This document shows, one piece after another, positions 47,074-56,532 of a stretch of 64,000 bases of DNA. The position numbers and the translations under genes are program-made. This DNA is from Cryobacterium cheniae. Its GTDB lineage: Bacteria > Actinomycetota > Actinomycetes > Actinomycetales > Microbacteriaceae. The stretch is from NCBI RefSeq assembly GCF_004403395.1, contig NZ_SOGN01000044.1, positions 62,446 through 126,445 on the forward strand, written 5' to 3'. The notes beneath the pieces were generated by a model. The model had not been told where the DNA came from, made no database searches, and saw only the letters and a list, made by a program, of their open reading frames with translations. Within the stretch, counting starts at the first letter, position 1, and the number at the start of each line of letters is the position of its first letter.

Positions 47074-48498
47074 ATGTTCCGCGATTCGTCAGAAGTGCTC
47101 AAGTTCATCAAGGACACCGACGTCAAGTTCCTTGACATCCGTTTCACCGATTTACCGGGTGTGCAGCAGCACTTCAACATCCCCGCGTCGACGGTCGATG
47201 AAGAGTTCTTCACGGTCGGGCAGATGTTTGACGGTTCGTCGATCCGCGGTTTTGCGTCGATCCACGAATCGGACATGCAGCTGATTCCGGACGTCACCAC
47301 GGCCTATATCGACGCGTTCCGCACCGAGCGCACGCTCATCATGCTCTTCGACATTTACAACCCGCGGAACGGCGAGATTTACTCGAAGGACCCGCGTCAG
47401 GTGGCCAAGAAGGCCGAGAAGTACCTCGCCTCGACCGGGATCGCCGACACCGCGTTCTTCGCGCCCGAGGCCGAATTCTACATCTTCGACGACGTTCGCT
47501 ACGAAGTGAACCAGCACTCCAGCTTCTACTCCGTCGACTCCAGCGAGGGTGCCTGGAACTCGGGCAAGGAAGAGGTCGGCGGCAACCTCGCCAACAAGAC
47601 CCCGTTCAAGGGCGGCTACTTCCCGGTCAGCCCGGTCGACCAGCACGCCGACCTGCGCGACGACATCTGCCTCAAGCTGATCGACGCCGGACTCATCCTC
47701 GAGCGCAGTCACCACGAGGTCGGCACGGGCGGCCAGGGCGAGATCAACTACCGCTTCGACACCATGGTCCACGCGGCGGACGACCTTCTCAAGTTCAAGT
47801 ACATCGTCAAGAACACCTCGGCCGAGTGGGGAAAGACTGCCACCTTCATGCCGAAGCCGCTCTTCGGCGACAACGGCTCGGGCATGCACACGCACCAGTC
47901 GTTGTGGGCCGACGGCAAGCCGCTCTTCTACGATGAGGCCGGCTATGGCGGACTGTCCGACGTCGCCCGCTGGTACATCGGGGGTCTGCTCAAGCACGCC
48001 GCCGCCGTGCTCGCGTTCACGAACCCGAGCGTCAACTCGTACCACCGGCTGGTACCCGGCTTCGAAGCCCCCGTGAACCTGGTCTACTCGGCCGGCAACC
48101 GCTCGGCCTCCATCCGGATTCCGATCACGGGCACCAACCCGAAGGCCAAGCGCATCGAATTCCGCGCTCCGGATGCCTCGGGCAACCCGTACCTCGCCTT
48201 CGCCGCTCAGCTGATGGCCGGCCTCGACGGGATCAAGAACCGGATCGAACCGCACGAGCCGGTCGACAAGGACCTCTACGAGCTTCCGCCCGAAGAGGCC
48301 AAGAACATCCCGCAGGTTCCCGCGTCGCTCGGCGAGGCCCTCACGGCCCTCGAGAACGACCATGACTTCCTGCTGGCCGGCAACGTCTTCACTCCTGAAC
48401 TGATCGAGACCTGGATCGACTACAAGCGCGAGATGGAAATCAAGCCGCTCGCGCAGCGTCCGCACCCGTTCGAGTTCGAGCTCTATTACGGGGTCTAA
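47074..48498 (+). CDS. glnA1: glutamine synthetase type I
   Basis: 474 residues. It makes glutamine from glutamate, ammonia and ATP as a dodecamer. Signature motifs are FDGSSIRGF, the metal and glutamate residues in [10 protein letters not shown], the HTHQSLW and [17 protein letters not shown] nucleotide/metal region, and NRSASIRIP. The adenylylation site is Tyr402 in [11 protein letters not shown], so activity should be tuned by the GlnE encoded next to it. Expression is probably under GlnR. A strong terminator follows. Confidence 0.97.
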   Translation: MFRDSSEVLKFIKDTDVKFLDIRFTDLPGVQQHFNIPASTVDEEFFTVGQMFDGSSIRGFASIHESDMQLIPDVTTAYIDAFRTERTLIMLFDIYNPRNGEIYSKDPRQVAKKAEKYLASTGIADTAFFAPEAEFYIFDDVRYEVNQHSSFYSVDSSEGAWNSGKEEVGGNLANKTPFKGGYFPVSPVDQHADLRDDICLKLIDAGLILERSHHEVGTGGQGEINYRFDTMVHAADDLLKFKYIVKNTSAEWGKTATFMPKPLFGDNGSGMHTHQSLWADGKPLFYDEAGYGGLSDVARWYIGGLLKHAAAVLAFTNPSVNSYHRLVPGFEAPVNLVYSAGNRSASIRIPITGTNPKAKRIEFRAPDASGNPYLAFAAQLMAGLDGIKNRIEPHEPVDKDLYELPPEEAKNIPQVPASLGEALTALENDHDFLLAGNVFTPELIETWIDYKREMEIKPLAQRPHPFEFELYYGV

Positions 48499-48515
48499 GC
48501 CGTAATCCACACATC

Positions 48516-48553
48516 AGGACCGCATCCCCGTCGGGGTGCGGTCCTCTTGTTTT
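48516..48553 (+). terminator. intrinsic terminator of glnA1
   Basis: A 13-bp stem (AGGACCGCA and CCCC arms with one bulged T), a GTC loop, then CTTGTTTT. It lies 17 bases after the glnA1 stop. Confidence 0.85.
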
Positions 48554-48578
48554 GTCGCTGCCGGCGACGGTGCCGGGG

Positions 48579-51500
48579 CTATCCGCCGAACGGTCCCGCC
48601 CGTTCCACCGGGCCGTAGAAGAGCCGCTCGAAGACCGCTCGGGCGCGCCGGGTCACCGACAGGTAGTCCTCTTCGAGCGTGTTGGCGGATCCCGGAGGGT
48701 ACTCCATCACCCGGGCGACGCCTTCGAGTGCGGCGCGGTCGGTCGGGAGGACATCCGTGGTCTTGTTGGTCCAGAGGGTGATCGCTGATCGGCAACGGGA
48801 CGCGAAGATCCACGCGGCAGTGAGCGTTTCCGCGTCCAGCTCGCTGACCAGGTCCGCAGCGACGGCCGCGCGGAGCGCACCGAGAGTGGACGAGGTGCGC
48901 AGCGACGGGATGTCGGCCGCGTACTGCAGCTGCATCAGCTGCACGAACCACTCCACGTCGCTCAACGATCCACGACCCAACTTGAGGTGGCGGTTGGGAT
49001 CGGCGCCCTGCGGCAGCCGTTCGTTTTCGACTCTGGCTTTGATCCGCTTGACCTCACGGATCGCCTGGCCGCTGATCGACGGTGGGTACCGCACCGCGTC
49101 GGCGACGGCTTCGAAGTCGGTCAGGAGCCGGGCATCGCCGGCGACTCCTCTTCCCCGCAGGAGCGCCTGCGCCTCCCAGGTGAGCGACCAACGCCGATAA
49201 TAGGCCTCGTAGGATTCGAGGGATCTGGCGACGGAACCATTCTTCCCTTCAGGGCGCAGGCCGATGTCCAGATCCAGAGGCAGTCGGTTGTCCTCGGTAA
49301 GCCGGGACAGCTCCTTCACGATGAATTTCGCCCGGTCGTGGGCTGCTTCGCCCGTGAGGGCGCCCGTGCGGAAGACGTACATCACGTCGGCGTCCGAACC
49401 GAACCCCAGTTCCGAGCCGCCGAACCTGCCCATCCCGATCACGGCGAATTCGATCCCGTCGGCGCCTTGGCCGTCCTCGGCGCCGTCGAGCGTGGTACCA
49501 CGGATGGCGGCGAGCACCCCCTGAATAACGGTGGCGGTGACATCGGTGAGCCCCGTGGCCAGCTCGTCGATGCTGACCTGCCCCAGCACCGCCGAGAACG
49601 CCAGCCGCAGCATCTCGCGGCGTCTGGCCGTGCGCAGGATCGACGCGGCGGCATCCGGGCTCTCGTGCCGGGCCAGCACGGCGCGGGCCTCCTCCCGGAG
49701 GGTGGCGGCACTCCGCGGCCGCAGGTCGTCCTCGTCTTCCAGCCAGGCCACGGACGCGGGAATGGTCTCCAGGAGCTCGCCGACGAACCGGGACGAGGAC
49801 AACACCCGGGTGAGGCGTTCGGCGGCCCCCGACGAGTCGCGGAGCATTCGCAGGAACCAGTAGGTCGTACCGAGACTGTCACTCAGCCGACGGAACGCGA
49901 GCAGCCCGTAGTCCGGGTCGGCTCCCTCGGAGAACCACTGCAGCAACACCGGCAGCAGATTGCGTTGGATCGTCGCGCGCCGGGACACCCCGCCGGTCAG
50001 AGCCGCAATGTGGCCGAGGGCGCCCTTCGTGTTGCGGAACCCGATCGCGGCCAACCGGGCCTCCGCCTGGGCGCTGGTGAGGCCCCGTCCGTCCGCCGGC
50101 AGTGCGGCGACCGCCGACAGGAGGGGGCGGTAGAACAGGCGCTCGTGCAGGCCGCGCACCCGGTGCTTGGTGTTCAGCCAACGGACGGTCAGCTGGGCGG
50201 CATTCGGGGCGAGCCCGGTCGCCCGGGCGAGGACGCGCAGGCTCGACTCGTCCCGCGGCACGAGGTGGGTTCGCCGAAGCTTCTCCAGCTGCAGGCGATG
50301 CTCCATCAGCCTCAGGATGCGGTACTCCTCTGCGAACTCGGCCGCCTCGGCGCGCCCGACGTAGCCGCTCTCAGCCAGCGCGGTCAGCGCCGGCAGGGTA
50401 CCGGCCTGCCGAACCGCCGGATCCGCCTGCCCGTGCACCAACTGCAGCAGCTGCACCGTGAACTCGATGTCGCGGAGGCCGCCGGGGCCGAGCTTCAGTT
50501 GCACGGCCACTTCGTCCTCGGGGATGTTCTGAGTCACGCGCTCGCGCATCCGCTGCACAGACTCGACGAAATTCTCCCGACTGGCGCTGGTCCACACCTT
50601 CGGGGACACCGCCGCGACATACCGGGCGCCAAGCTCGAGGTCGCCGGCCAGCGGCCTGGCTTTCAGCAGCGCCTGGAACTCCCAACTCTTCGCCCAGCGC
50701 TCGTAGTAGGCCAGGTGGGACTCGAGGGAGCGCACGAGGGCGCCGGACTTGCCCTCGGGGCGGAGATTCGGGTCCACCTCCCAGAGTTCGGGTTCGACGG
50801 ACGGCTGATTCAGGCCCCGCATCAACAGGATGGCGAGCCGGGTGGCGATGTCGACCGCACGCGGCGCGTCGAGTCCGGCGTCCGGGTCACCCTCTGCGAC
50901 GAAGATCACATCGACGTCGCTCACGTAGTTGAGTTCGCCGGCACCCGCCTTGCCCATACCGATCACCGCGAGCCGGGTGGCGCGCACCTCGTTCTCCGGG
51001 AAAACGCCGCGGCCCGCGACCAGACCGGTTGACATACTGCGGGCGACGGCCAGGGACGCCTCCAGCGCGGCGGCCGCCAGGTCGGCGAGCGTGCGGGCGA
51101 CGGCGTCGAGGCCCGCGACCGGGTCGGCCTGTTCGAGGTCGAAGGCGGCCAGCTGCGCCAGACGGCGTCGGTAGCGCACCCGCAGGGCGACCCAGCCCTC
51201 GTCGTCGACGAGGCGGGAGAAACCGTCCACGGCACCGACCGACTCGAGCAGGTCCTTCGTCAGTTCCGAAAGGGCGGGAAGGGTCGTGACGGGTTTGGCG
51301 AGAACCGTCAACTCCTCCGGATGACGCAGGAAGAAATCGGTCAGACCGCTCGACGCCCCGACGACCCGCAGCAGCCGCTGGGTCGGATCCGGGGCCTGCA
51401 ACAAGGCCCGCACCTTGTTCGGCGCCTGGCGAAGCAACGACACGAGCGCCGCGAGGGCGGCATCCGGGTTGGCCGTTCTGGCGAGCATCGGGAGAAGCGC

Positions 51501-51614
51501 CGCCGGTTCTGGACCGCCCAGGTCATCGACTTCCGCCAGCCGGACCCGCACCTCTTGCAGCTCGACAAAGCCCGCCCGAGCGAGCTCGGTCAGGGTCAGC
51601 TGTTCCCGTGCCAT
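48579..51614 (-). CDS. glnE: glutamine synthetase adenylyltransferase (bifunctional)
   Basis: 1011 residues with two nucleotidyltransferase halves. The N-terminal deadenylylase half has GAGELNYVSDVDVIFV. The C-terminal adenylylase half has GGSELGFGSDADVMYVF. Both keep the Gly-Ser/Gly and paired Asp residues. Each half is followed by a helical GlnE domain. It attaches AMP to, and removes it from, Tyr402 of GlnA1. ATG at 51614 is chosen behind GGAAAG; an open frame reaching 52082 overlaps glnA2 and is not coding. It is 20 bases after glnA2, a glnA2-glnE operon facing glnA1. Confidence 0.95.
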   Translation of the reverse strand: MAREQLTLTELARAGFVELQEVRVRLAEVDDLGGPEPAALLPMLARTANPDAALAALVSLLRQAPNKVRALLQAPDPTQRLLRVVGASSGLTDFFLRHPEELTVLAKPVTTLPALSELTKDLLESVGAVDGFSRLVDDEGWVALRVRYRRRLAQLAAFDLEQADPVAGLDAVARTLADLAAAALEASLAVARSMSTGLVAGRGVFPENEVRATRLAVIGMGKAGAGELNYVSDVDVIFVAEGDPDAGLDAPRAVDIATRLAILLMRGLNQPSVEPELWEVDPNLRPEGKSGALVRSLESHLAYYERWAKSWEFQALLKARPLAGDLELGARYVAAVSPKVWTSASRENFVESVQRMRERVTQNIPEDEVAVQLKLGPGGLRDIEFTVQLLQLVHGQADPAVRQAGTLPALTALAESGYVGRAEAAEFAEEYRILRLMEHRLQLEKLRRTHLVPRDESSLRVLARATGLAPNAAQLTVRWLNTKHRVRGLHERLFYRPLLSAVAALPADGRGLTSAQAEARLAAIGFRNTKGALGHIAALTGGVSRRATIQRNLLPVLLQWFSEGADPDYGLLAFRRLSDSLGTTYWFLRMLRDSSGAAERLTRVLSSSRFVGELLETIPASVAWLEDEDDLRPRSAATLREEARAVLARHESPDAAASILRTARRREMLRLAFSAVLGQVSIDELATGLTDVTATVIQGVLAAIRGTTLDGAEDGQGADGIEFAVIGMGRFGGSELGFGSDADVMYVFRTGALTGEAAHDRAKFIVKELSRLTEDNRLPLDLDIGLRPEGKNGSVARSLESYEAYYRRWSLTWEAQALLRGRGVAGDARLLTDFEAVADAVRYPPSISGQAIREVKRIKARVENERLPQGADPNRHLKLGRGSLSDVEWFVQLMQLQYAADIPSLRTSSTLGALRAAVAADLVSELDAETLTAAWIFASRCRSAITLWTNKTTDVLPTDRAALEGVARVMEYPPGSANTLEEDYLSVTRRARAVFERLFYGPVERAGPFGG

Positions 51615-51634
51615 CGGGTCTCGTCTTTCCGGTA

Positions 51635-52972
51635 TCAGAGCATCTGGAGGTTCTTGTCGAGCTCGAAGGGAGTGACCTGCGAGCGGTACTCCTTCCACTC
51701 CTGGCGCTTGTTGAGCAACACATAGTTGAACACGTGCTCGCCCAGCGTCTCCGCGACCAGTTCGGACTCCTCCATGTACTGGATCGCGTGGTCGAGGCTC
51801 GCCGGAAGCTGCCGGTAGCCCAGAGCGCGACGTTCGGTGTCGCTCAGGCCCCACACATTGTCTTCGGCCTCCGGGGGGAGCTCGTAGCCCTCTTCGATCC
51901 CCTTGAGCCCGGCGGCCAGCATGAGCGAATACGCGAGATACGGATTCGCGGCCGAATCGATGGCCCGGTACTCGACGCGGGCGCTCTGGCCCTTGTTGGG
52001 CTTGTAGAGCGGCACTCGGATCAGGGCGGACCGGTTGTTGTGACCCCAGCAGACGAAGCTGGGTGCCTCGTCCCCGCCCCACAGCCGCTTGTAGGAGTTG
52101 ACGAACTGGTTCGTGACGGCGGTGATCTCCGGGGCGTGCTTGAGCAGCCCGGCGATGAACTGGCGGCCGGTCTTGGAGAGCTGGTACTGGGCGCCCGCCT
52201 CGAAGAACGCGTTGGTGTCGCCCTCGAACAGGGACAGGTGAGTGTGCATGCCTGACCCGGGGTGCTCCGACATCGGCTTCGGCATGAACGTCGCGTAGAC
52301 GCCCTGCTCGATGGCCACCTCTTTGATGACGGTGCGGAAGGTCATGATGTTGTCAGCCGTGGTCAGCGCATCCGCGTAGCGCAGGTCGATCTCGTTCTGA
52401 CCGGGACCAGCCTCGTGGTGGCTGAATTCCACTGAAATGCCGAGGTCTTCGAGCATCCGCACCGACCGACGCCGGAAATCGTGGGCCGTGCCGCCGGGGA
52501 CGTTGTCGAAGTAGCCGGCCTGGTCCACCGGGACGGGGCCGTTCTTGCCGTACTTGGAGGACTTGAGCAGGTAGAACTCGATCTCGGGGTGGGTGTAGAA
52601 AGTGAATCCGCGATCGGCCGCCTTGGCCAGCGTGCGCTTGAGCACATTTCGCGGATCGGCGACGGCCGGCTGGCCGTCGGGCGTCATGATGTCGCAGAAC
52701 ATGCGGGCGGTCGGGTCGATCTCTCCCCGCCAGGGCAGGATCTGGAACGTGGTCGGGTCCGGGTGCGCGAGCACATCCGCCTCGAACGACCGGGTGAGAC
52801 CCTCGATCGCCGAGCCGTCGAAACCGAGCCCCTCAGCGAATGCGCCCTCAACCTCTGCGGGTGCGATGGCCACCGATTTGAGGGTGCCGACGACATCCGT
52901 GAACCAGAGTCGGATGAACTTGATTCCCCGTTCCTCGATGGTCCGAAGAACGAAGTCGCGCTGCTTGTCCAT
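51635..52972 (-). CDS. glnA2: glutamine synthetase GlnA2-type
   Basis: 445 residues. The catalytic motifs are present (GFDGSAIEGL, PEIEFYLL, SGMHTHLSLFEG, NRSALIRVP). The segment that carries the adenylylation Tyr in GlnA1 is instead YELPPEAEDNVW, without an equivalent DLYELPPEE tyrosine loop, and the C-terminus ends ELDKNLQML. This form corresponds to GlnA2 of Actinobacteria, which is usually not adenylylated and whose physiological role is still debated. GAAAGGG precedes the ATG. It precedes glnE in one operon. Confidence 0.9.
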   Translation of the reverse strand: MDKQRDFVLRTIEERGIKFIRLWFTDVVGTLKSVAIAPAEVEGAFAEGLGFDGSAIEGLTRSFEADVLAHPDPTTFQILPWRGEIDPTARMFCDIMTPDGQPAVADPRNVLKRTLAKAADRGFTFYTHPEIEFYLLKSSKYGKNGPVPVDQAGYFDNVPGGTAHDFRRRSVRMLEDLGISVEFSHHEAGPGQNEIDLRYADALTTADNIMTFRTVIKEVAIEQGVYATFMPKPMSEHPGSGMHTHLSLFEGDTNAFFEAGAQYQLSKTGRQFIAGLLKHAPEITAVTNQFVNSYKRLWGGDEAPSFVCWGHNNRSALIRVPLYKPNKGQSARVEYRAIDSAANPYLAYSLMLAAGLKGIEEGYELPPEAEDNVWGLSDTERRALGYRQLPASLDHAIQYMEESELVAETLGEHVFNYVLLNKRQEWKEYRSQVTPFELDKNLQML

Positions 52973-53061
52973 TCACGCCCTTTCTTGTCGCTCCCTAGGC
53001 TACTGTCTGACGTCGATTCTCGGGCGAAACCGGCCGCCGATCGGCGCGAACGCGCCTTGAC

Positions 53062-53067
53062 TACACT
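53062..53067 (+). promoter_or_regulatory. -10 element of leaderless panB
   Basis: TACACT ends six bases before the panB ATG. Confidence 0.5.
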
Positions 53068-53073
53068 TGAGGC

Positions 53074-53946
53074 ATGCCAGAGTCGACCGTTCCGGATGCC
53101 CCCCAGCCCGTCAGCGAGCTGAATCCCTTCGTTCCCGTGCAGTCCGGACCCAAACGGGTGCGGACGCGCCATTTTCACAACGCCAAGCAGCAGGGCATCC
53201 CGATCACGGGACTCACCAGCTACGACATGCTCACGGCTCAGATCTTCGACCAGGCCGGCATCGATTTCCTGCTGGTGGGCGATTCCGCCGGAAACAACGT
53301 GTTCGGCTACGAGACCACCCTGCCGGTGACGGTCGACGAACTCATCCCGCTCACTCGGGCCGTCGCGCGCGCCGTCACCCGCGCGCTCGTCGTCGCGGAT
53401 ATGCCCTTCGGTTCATACGAGACCGGCCAGAGCGAGGCCCTGCACACCGCCGTGCGTTTCATGAAGGAAGCGCAGGCCCACGCGGTCAAGCTCGAGGGCG
53501 GGGTGCGCAGCCACAAGCAGATCAAACGCATCGTGTCTTCGGGGATCCCCGTGATGGGGCATGTCGGCTTCACCCCGCAGAGCGAGCACGGCCTCGGCGG
53601 GCACATGATCCAGGGGCGCGGCGAGGCCGCGGACCAGCTGATCGAAGACGCCCTCGCGGTGCAGGACGCCGGCGCGTTCGCGGTCGTCCTCGAGATGGTC
53701 CCGGCGACGGTGGCGGCACTGGTCACCGCACGCCTCGAAATCCCCACGATCGGCGTGGGCGCGGGACCCGACGTCGACGGCCAGCTGCTGGTGTGGACGG
53801 ATTTCGCCGGCATGACCGAGGGGCGGGTGCCCCGGTTCGTGCGGCAGTACGCGAATCTGCGCGGCGTGCTGACGGATGCCGTGCACCGGTTCAAGGACGA
53901 CGTCAGTTCCGGCGCCTACCCGGCGCCGGAACACAGCTACGAGTAG
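53074..53946 (+). CDS. panB: 3-methyl-2-oxobutanoate hydroxymethyltransferase
   Basis: 290 residues. PanB makes ketopantoate for pantothenate and CoA. Motifs are [26 protein letters not shown] (metal Asp), [13 protein letters not shown] and MGHVGFTPQ. The C-terminal [17 protein letters not shown] is conserved. The first 35 residues form an extension rich in Pro and Val before the core. No panC or panD lies nearby. The last codons and the stop are part of an 18-bp tandem duplication. Confidence 0.95.
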   Translation: MPESTVPDAPQPVSELNPFVPVQSGPKRVRTRHFHNAKQQGIPITGLTSYDMLTAQIFDQAGIDFLLVGDSAGNNVFGYETTLPVTVDELIPLTRAVARAVTRALVVADMPFGSYETGQSEALHTAVRFMKEAQAHAVKLEGGVRSHKQIKRIVSSGIPVMGHVGFTPQSEHGLGGHMIQGRGEAADQLIEDALAVQDAGAFAVVLEMVPATVAALVTARLEIPTIGVGAGPDVDGQLLVWTDFAGMTEGRVPRFVRQYANLRGVLTDAVHRFKDDVSSGAYPAPEHSYE

Positions 53947-53967
53947 TCCCACAGCTACGGGCAGTCC
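53932..53967. repeat. 18-bp tandem duplication across the panB stop
   Basis: CACAGCTACGAGTAGTCC and CACAGCTACGGGCAGTCC lie head to tail (two mismatches). The first copy contains the panB stop codon; the second has CAG in its place. Confidence 0.75.
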
Positions 53968-53981
53968 CGCAGCGATCGGAC

Positions 53982-54170
53982 CTAGCGCTCGTTCTCGGCC
54001 TCTTCGGCGGCCCATTTGGCGCTATTCGCGCGCAGTTTCGCCAAAGCGTGGACGGCCTCCTCCCGGGTGGTGAACGGCCCGACACGGTCCGTGGAGGGGG
54101 ACTGCATCCCCTGCTCGACCGCGCCCGAGCGCATGTTGTACCAGAACTGGTGATCGATGTTTTCGGACAT
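53982..54170 (-). CDS. small SPOR-domain-like protein
   Basis: 62 residues. The sequence [32 protein letters not shown] resembles a minimal SPOR-type repeat: aromatic strand, GPF turn, then a helix. Small proteins of this form occur in Actinobacteria; SPOR domains bind denuded glycan strands in other bacteria, but that function is not shown for the short forms. No signal peptide or membrane helix is visible. The start at 54170 has TAAGAT seven bases upstream and no ribosome binding site, and lies 12 bases from the divergent map start. Confidence 0.75.
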   Translation of the reverse strand: MSENIDHQFWYNMRSGAVEQGMQSPSTDRVGPFTTREEAVHALAKLRANSAKWAAEEAENER

Positions 54171-54175
54171 AAGCT
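54170..54175 (+). promoter_or_regulatory. -10 element of leaderless map
   Basis: TAAGCT, beginning on the base that pairs with the A of the divergent start codon and ending seven bases before the map ATG. Confidence 0.5.
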
Positions 54176-54177
54176 TG

Positions 54178-54183
54178 ATCTTA
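54178..54183 (-). promoter_or_regulatory. -10 element of leaderless SPOR-like gene
   Basis: TAAGAT on the minus strand; it shares a base with the map ATG and ends seven bases before the SPOR-like ATG. Confidence 0.5.
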
Positions 54184-55049
54184 TGCCTAAGGATTCTGTC
54201 GGTCACCTCCTCCCCGGAGCGGTTTCTCCGCTCCGGTCCGTTCCCCGCCACATCGTGCGCCCGGAGTACGTCGGGAAGGACATGCCGTCGCCCTTCACGG
54301 GATCGGATGTGTACTCCCCCGAGCGCATCCAGCTCATCCGCGAATCCGGCCGGATTGCCGCTTTGGCCATTGAGGCGGTCGGACGGGCCATCCGGCCCGG
54401 CGTGACGACGGAGGAACTCGACCGGATCGGCCACGAGTTCATGATCGAGCGAGACGCCTACCCGTCGACGCTCGGCTATCGCGGGTTTCCCAAATCGCTG
54501 TGCAGCTCCGTGAACGAGGTCATCTGCCACGGCATCCCCGATGACACCGTCCTCGAGAACGGGGACATCGTCAACATCGACATCACCGCCTATAAGAACG
54601 GCGTGCACGGCGACACGAACGCCACCTTCATCGTCGGGGAGGCCCGGGACGAGGTCAAACTCCTCGTCGAACGCACCCGGGAAGCCCTCGCCCGAGGTAT
54701 CAAGGCCGTTGCTCCCGGGCGCCAGGTGAACGTGATCGGCCGCACCATCGAGTCCTACGCCAAGAGGTTCGGCTACGGCGTCGTGCGCGACTTCACCGGT
54801 CACGGCGTCGGCGAGGCCTTCCACTCCGGCCTGATCATCCCCCACTATGACTCCGCTCCCGTCTACGACACCGTGATGGAGGTCGGCATGGTCTTCACGA
54901 TCGAACCGATGCTCACCCTCGGCGGCAGCGACTGGGACATGTGGGCGGATGACTGGACCGTGACGACCAGGGACAAGAGCATCACCGCCCAGTTCGAGCA
55001 CACCCTCATGGTGACCGAGCGCGGCGCCGAGATTCTCACCCTCCCCTGA
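54183..55049 (+). CDS. map: methionine aminopeptidase type I
   Basis: 288 residues. It removes N-terminal methionine from nascent proteins. The N-terminal extension ([18 protein letters not shown]) matches that of mycobacterial MapB, supporting the ATG at 54183. Metal ligands are Asp133, Asp144 (GVHGDTN), the His in [10 protein letters not shown], and two Glu in FTIEPML and [32 protein letters not shown] is the substrate loop. In this organism leaderless mRNAs are common, and efficient Met removal would act on them too. ppgK follows with 19 bases between. Confidence 0.94.
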   Translation: MPKDSVGHLLPGAVSPLRSVPRHIVRPEYVGKDMPSPFTGSDVYSPERIQLIRESGRIAALAIEAVGRAIRPGVTTEELDRIGHEFMIERDAYPSTLGYRGFPKSLCSSVNEVICHGIPDDTVLENGDIVNIDITAYKNGVHGDTNATFIVGEARDEVKLLVERTREALARGIKAVAPGRQVNVIGRTIESYAKRFGYGVVRDFTGHGVGEAFHSGLIIPHYDSAPVYDTVMEVGMVFTIEPMLTLGGSDWDMWADDWTVTTRDKSITAQFEHTLMVTERGAEILTLP

Positions 55050-55056
55050 CAACCGG

Positions 55057-55062
55057 TAGGTT
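55057..55062 (+). promoter_or_regulatory. -10 element of leaderless ppgK
   Basis: TAGGTT ends six bases before the ATG at 55069. Confidence 0.45.
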
Positions 55063-55068
55063 TCTTCT

Positions 55069-55833
55069 ATGAGTTCAACCATGGCTATCGGCATCGACAT
55101 CGGCGGCACCGGCATCAAGGGAGCGGTGGTCGATCTGTCCACCGGCCAGCTCTTGTCCGCTCGGGTGAAGCTGCCCACGCCCAAAGGCGGCCGCCCGGCC
55201 GACATCATCGAGACGACCAGAAACCTGCTGGCCACGATTTCCGCTGAGGAGGGTGCCGGCGCGTTGCCGGTGGGCATCTGCTTCCCCGCGGTTGTGAAGA
55301 ACGGCCACACCATGTCGGCCGCCAACGTGTCGGACAAGTGGATCGGCCTCGCTGCCGAGAAGCTCTTCGAGAAGGGTCTCGGCCACCCCATTCATTTCGT
55401 GAACGACGCGGATGCCGCCGGTTATGCGGAAGCGCAGTTCGGTGCGGCAAAGGGTGTGAGCGGGGTGGTCATCATGACCACCCTCGGCACCGGAATCGGT
55501 ACGGCACTGCTCAACGACGGAGTGCTCGTGCCGAATACCGAACTCGGTCATTTGCAGATCGACGGCGTCGACTACGAGACGAAGGCTGCGTACTCCGCCA
55601 AGGAACGCGAAAACCTGAGCTGGGAGAAATGGGCCGGTCGGTTGCAGAAGTACTATTCGACCGTGGAAGCGCTGTTCTCGCCTGACCTCTTCATCGTCGG
55701 TGGCGGCGTGTCCAAGCACCACCAGGACTTCCTGCCACTGCTCCGGCTGAAAACGGCCATCATCCCGGCCGTGCACCGCAACAATGCGGGAATCCTCGGC
55801 GCCGCCGCCCTCGCCGTCAAGCACCGGGACTGA
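55069..55833 (+). CDS. ppgK: polyphosphate glucokinase
   Basis: 254 residues of the ROK family. It phosphorylates glucose with inorganic polyphosphate and usually also ATP, and is characteristic of Actinobacteria. Motifs are GIDIGGTGIKGAVVD (phosphate 1), the catalytic Asp in VNDADAAGYAE, and TTLGTGIGTALL (phosphate 2). The basic HLQIDG/SAKERENLSWEKW segment is typical of PPGK rather than ATP-only ROK kinases. An ATG four codons downstream (55081) is an alternative start. Confidence 0.93.
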   Translation: MSSTMAIGIDIGGTGIKGAVVDLSTGQLLSARVKLPTPKGGRPADIIETTRNLLATISAEEGAGALPVGICFPAVVKNGHTMSAANVSDKWIGLAAEKLFEKGLGHPIHFVNDADAAGYAEAQFGAAKGVSGVVIMTTLGTGIGTALLNDGVLVPNTELGHLQIDGVDYETKAAYSAKERENLSWEKWAGRLQKYYSTVEALFSPDLFIVGGGVSKHHQDFLPLLRLKTAIIPAVHRNNAGILGAAALAVKHRD

Positions 55834-55848
55834 CCCGGAGCGGCTCGA

Positions 55849-56250
55849 GTGGTCCGGCGAATCGTGGACCTTCCCGTTCTCGAACCGGCTGATCGGTACG
55901 AGGACGCCGTGGAAAAGGCCGTCTGCTTCGGCTGGTTCGACAGTGTCCCGCACCGCCTCGACGCGGACCTATTCCTGCGGCTCATGACCCCCCGCAAACC
56001 GGGAGGCGGCTGGGCCCCGAGCAACAAAGAACGTGTCGAGCGGTTGGGCAAGGCAGGCCTGCTTGCTCCGGCCGTGATCGGTGCGGCGCGGCGCCCTGAG
56101 GCTGGAAAGTGGAATGGGCCGGCTATTACGCCGGGTTCTGTCCCGGTGCCGAAGCACCCTGGACGGCCATCTATCTTGGGACTACGTTGCCGCAGCCCTC
56201 TAGCGGTCTACCCGGAAACTCGGCGAGCCGCCTTGGCGTTTCCTGTCTGA
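55849..56250 (+). pseudogene. truncated YdeI/OmpD-associated-like gene fragment, 3' end antisense to rnpB
   Basis: The open frame has 133 codons from a GTG. Residues 18-90 match the middle of the YdeI family (DAVEKAVCFGWFDSV, FLRLMTPRKPGGGWAPSNKERVERLGKAGLL, GKW). The first 40-50 residues usual in the family are missing: the frame begins after only about 17 residues of unrelated sequence. From about residue 88 the frame reads into the DNA complementary to rnpB, so the C-terminal 45 residues are probably not a real domain. I therefore call it a fragment, although a short expressed protein cannot be excluded. Confidence 0.55.
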
Positions 56251-56492
56251 CCTTGCTCCGGACGAGGTTTACCTAGCCGACCAGGTCACCCTGGTCTCTG
56301 GTGGTCTCTTACACCACCGTTTCACCCTTACCGCCGGCCGAAACCGGAGGCGGTTTACTTTCTGTGGCACTGTCTCGCGGGTTACCCCGGGTGGGTGTTA
56401 CCCACCATCCTGCTCTGCGGAGCCCGGACGTTCCTCGGCATCCGCTGACCCGAGGGGCAACGGATGACGCGACCGTCTTGCCGACCCATTCC
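56111..56492 (-). ncRNA. rnpB: RNase P RNA, bacterial class A
   Basis: About 382 nt. On the minus strand the P4 5' region GAGGAACGTCCGGGCTCC and the CAGGATGGTGGGTAACACCC arm are plain. GACAGTGCCACAGAAA follows in the normal position and AGGGTGAAACGGTG further on. The 3' region includes the GGTAAACC element and ends in the GGGACAGAACCCGGCGTAAT segment. The ends pair as P1 (AATGGGTCGGC with GCCGGCCCATT), which sets the boundaries to within a few bases. It is the catalytic RNA that matures tRNA 5' ends. Confidence 0.95.
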
Positions 56493-56532
56493 ACAGTCCA
56501 GAATACAGGCCGCAGGCAGGGGCGGATTCCAC

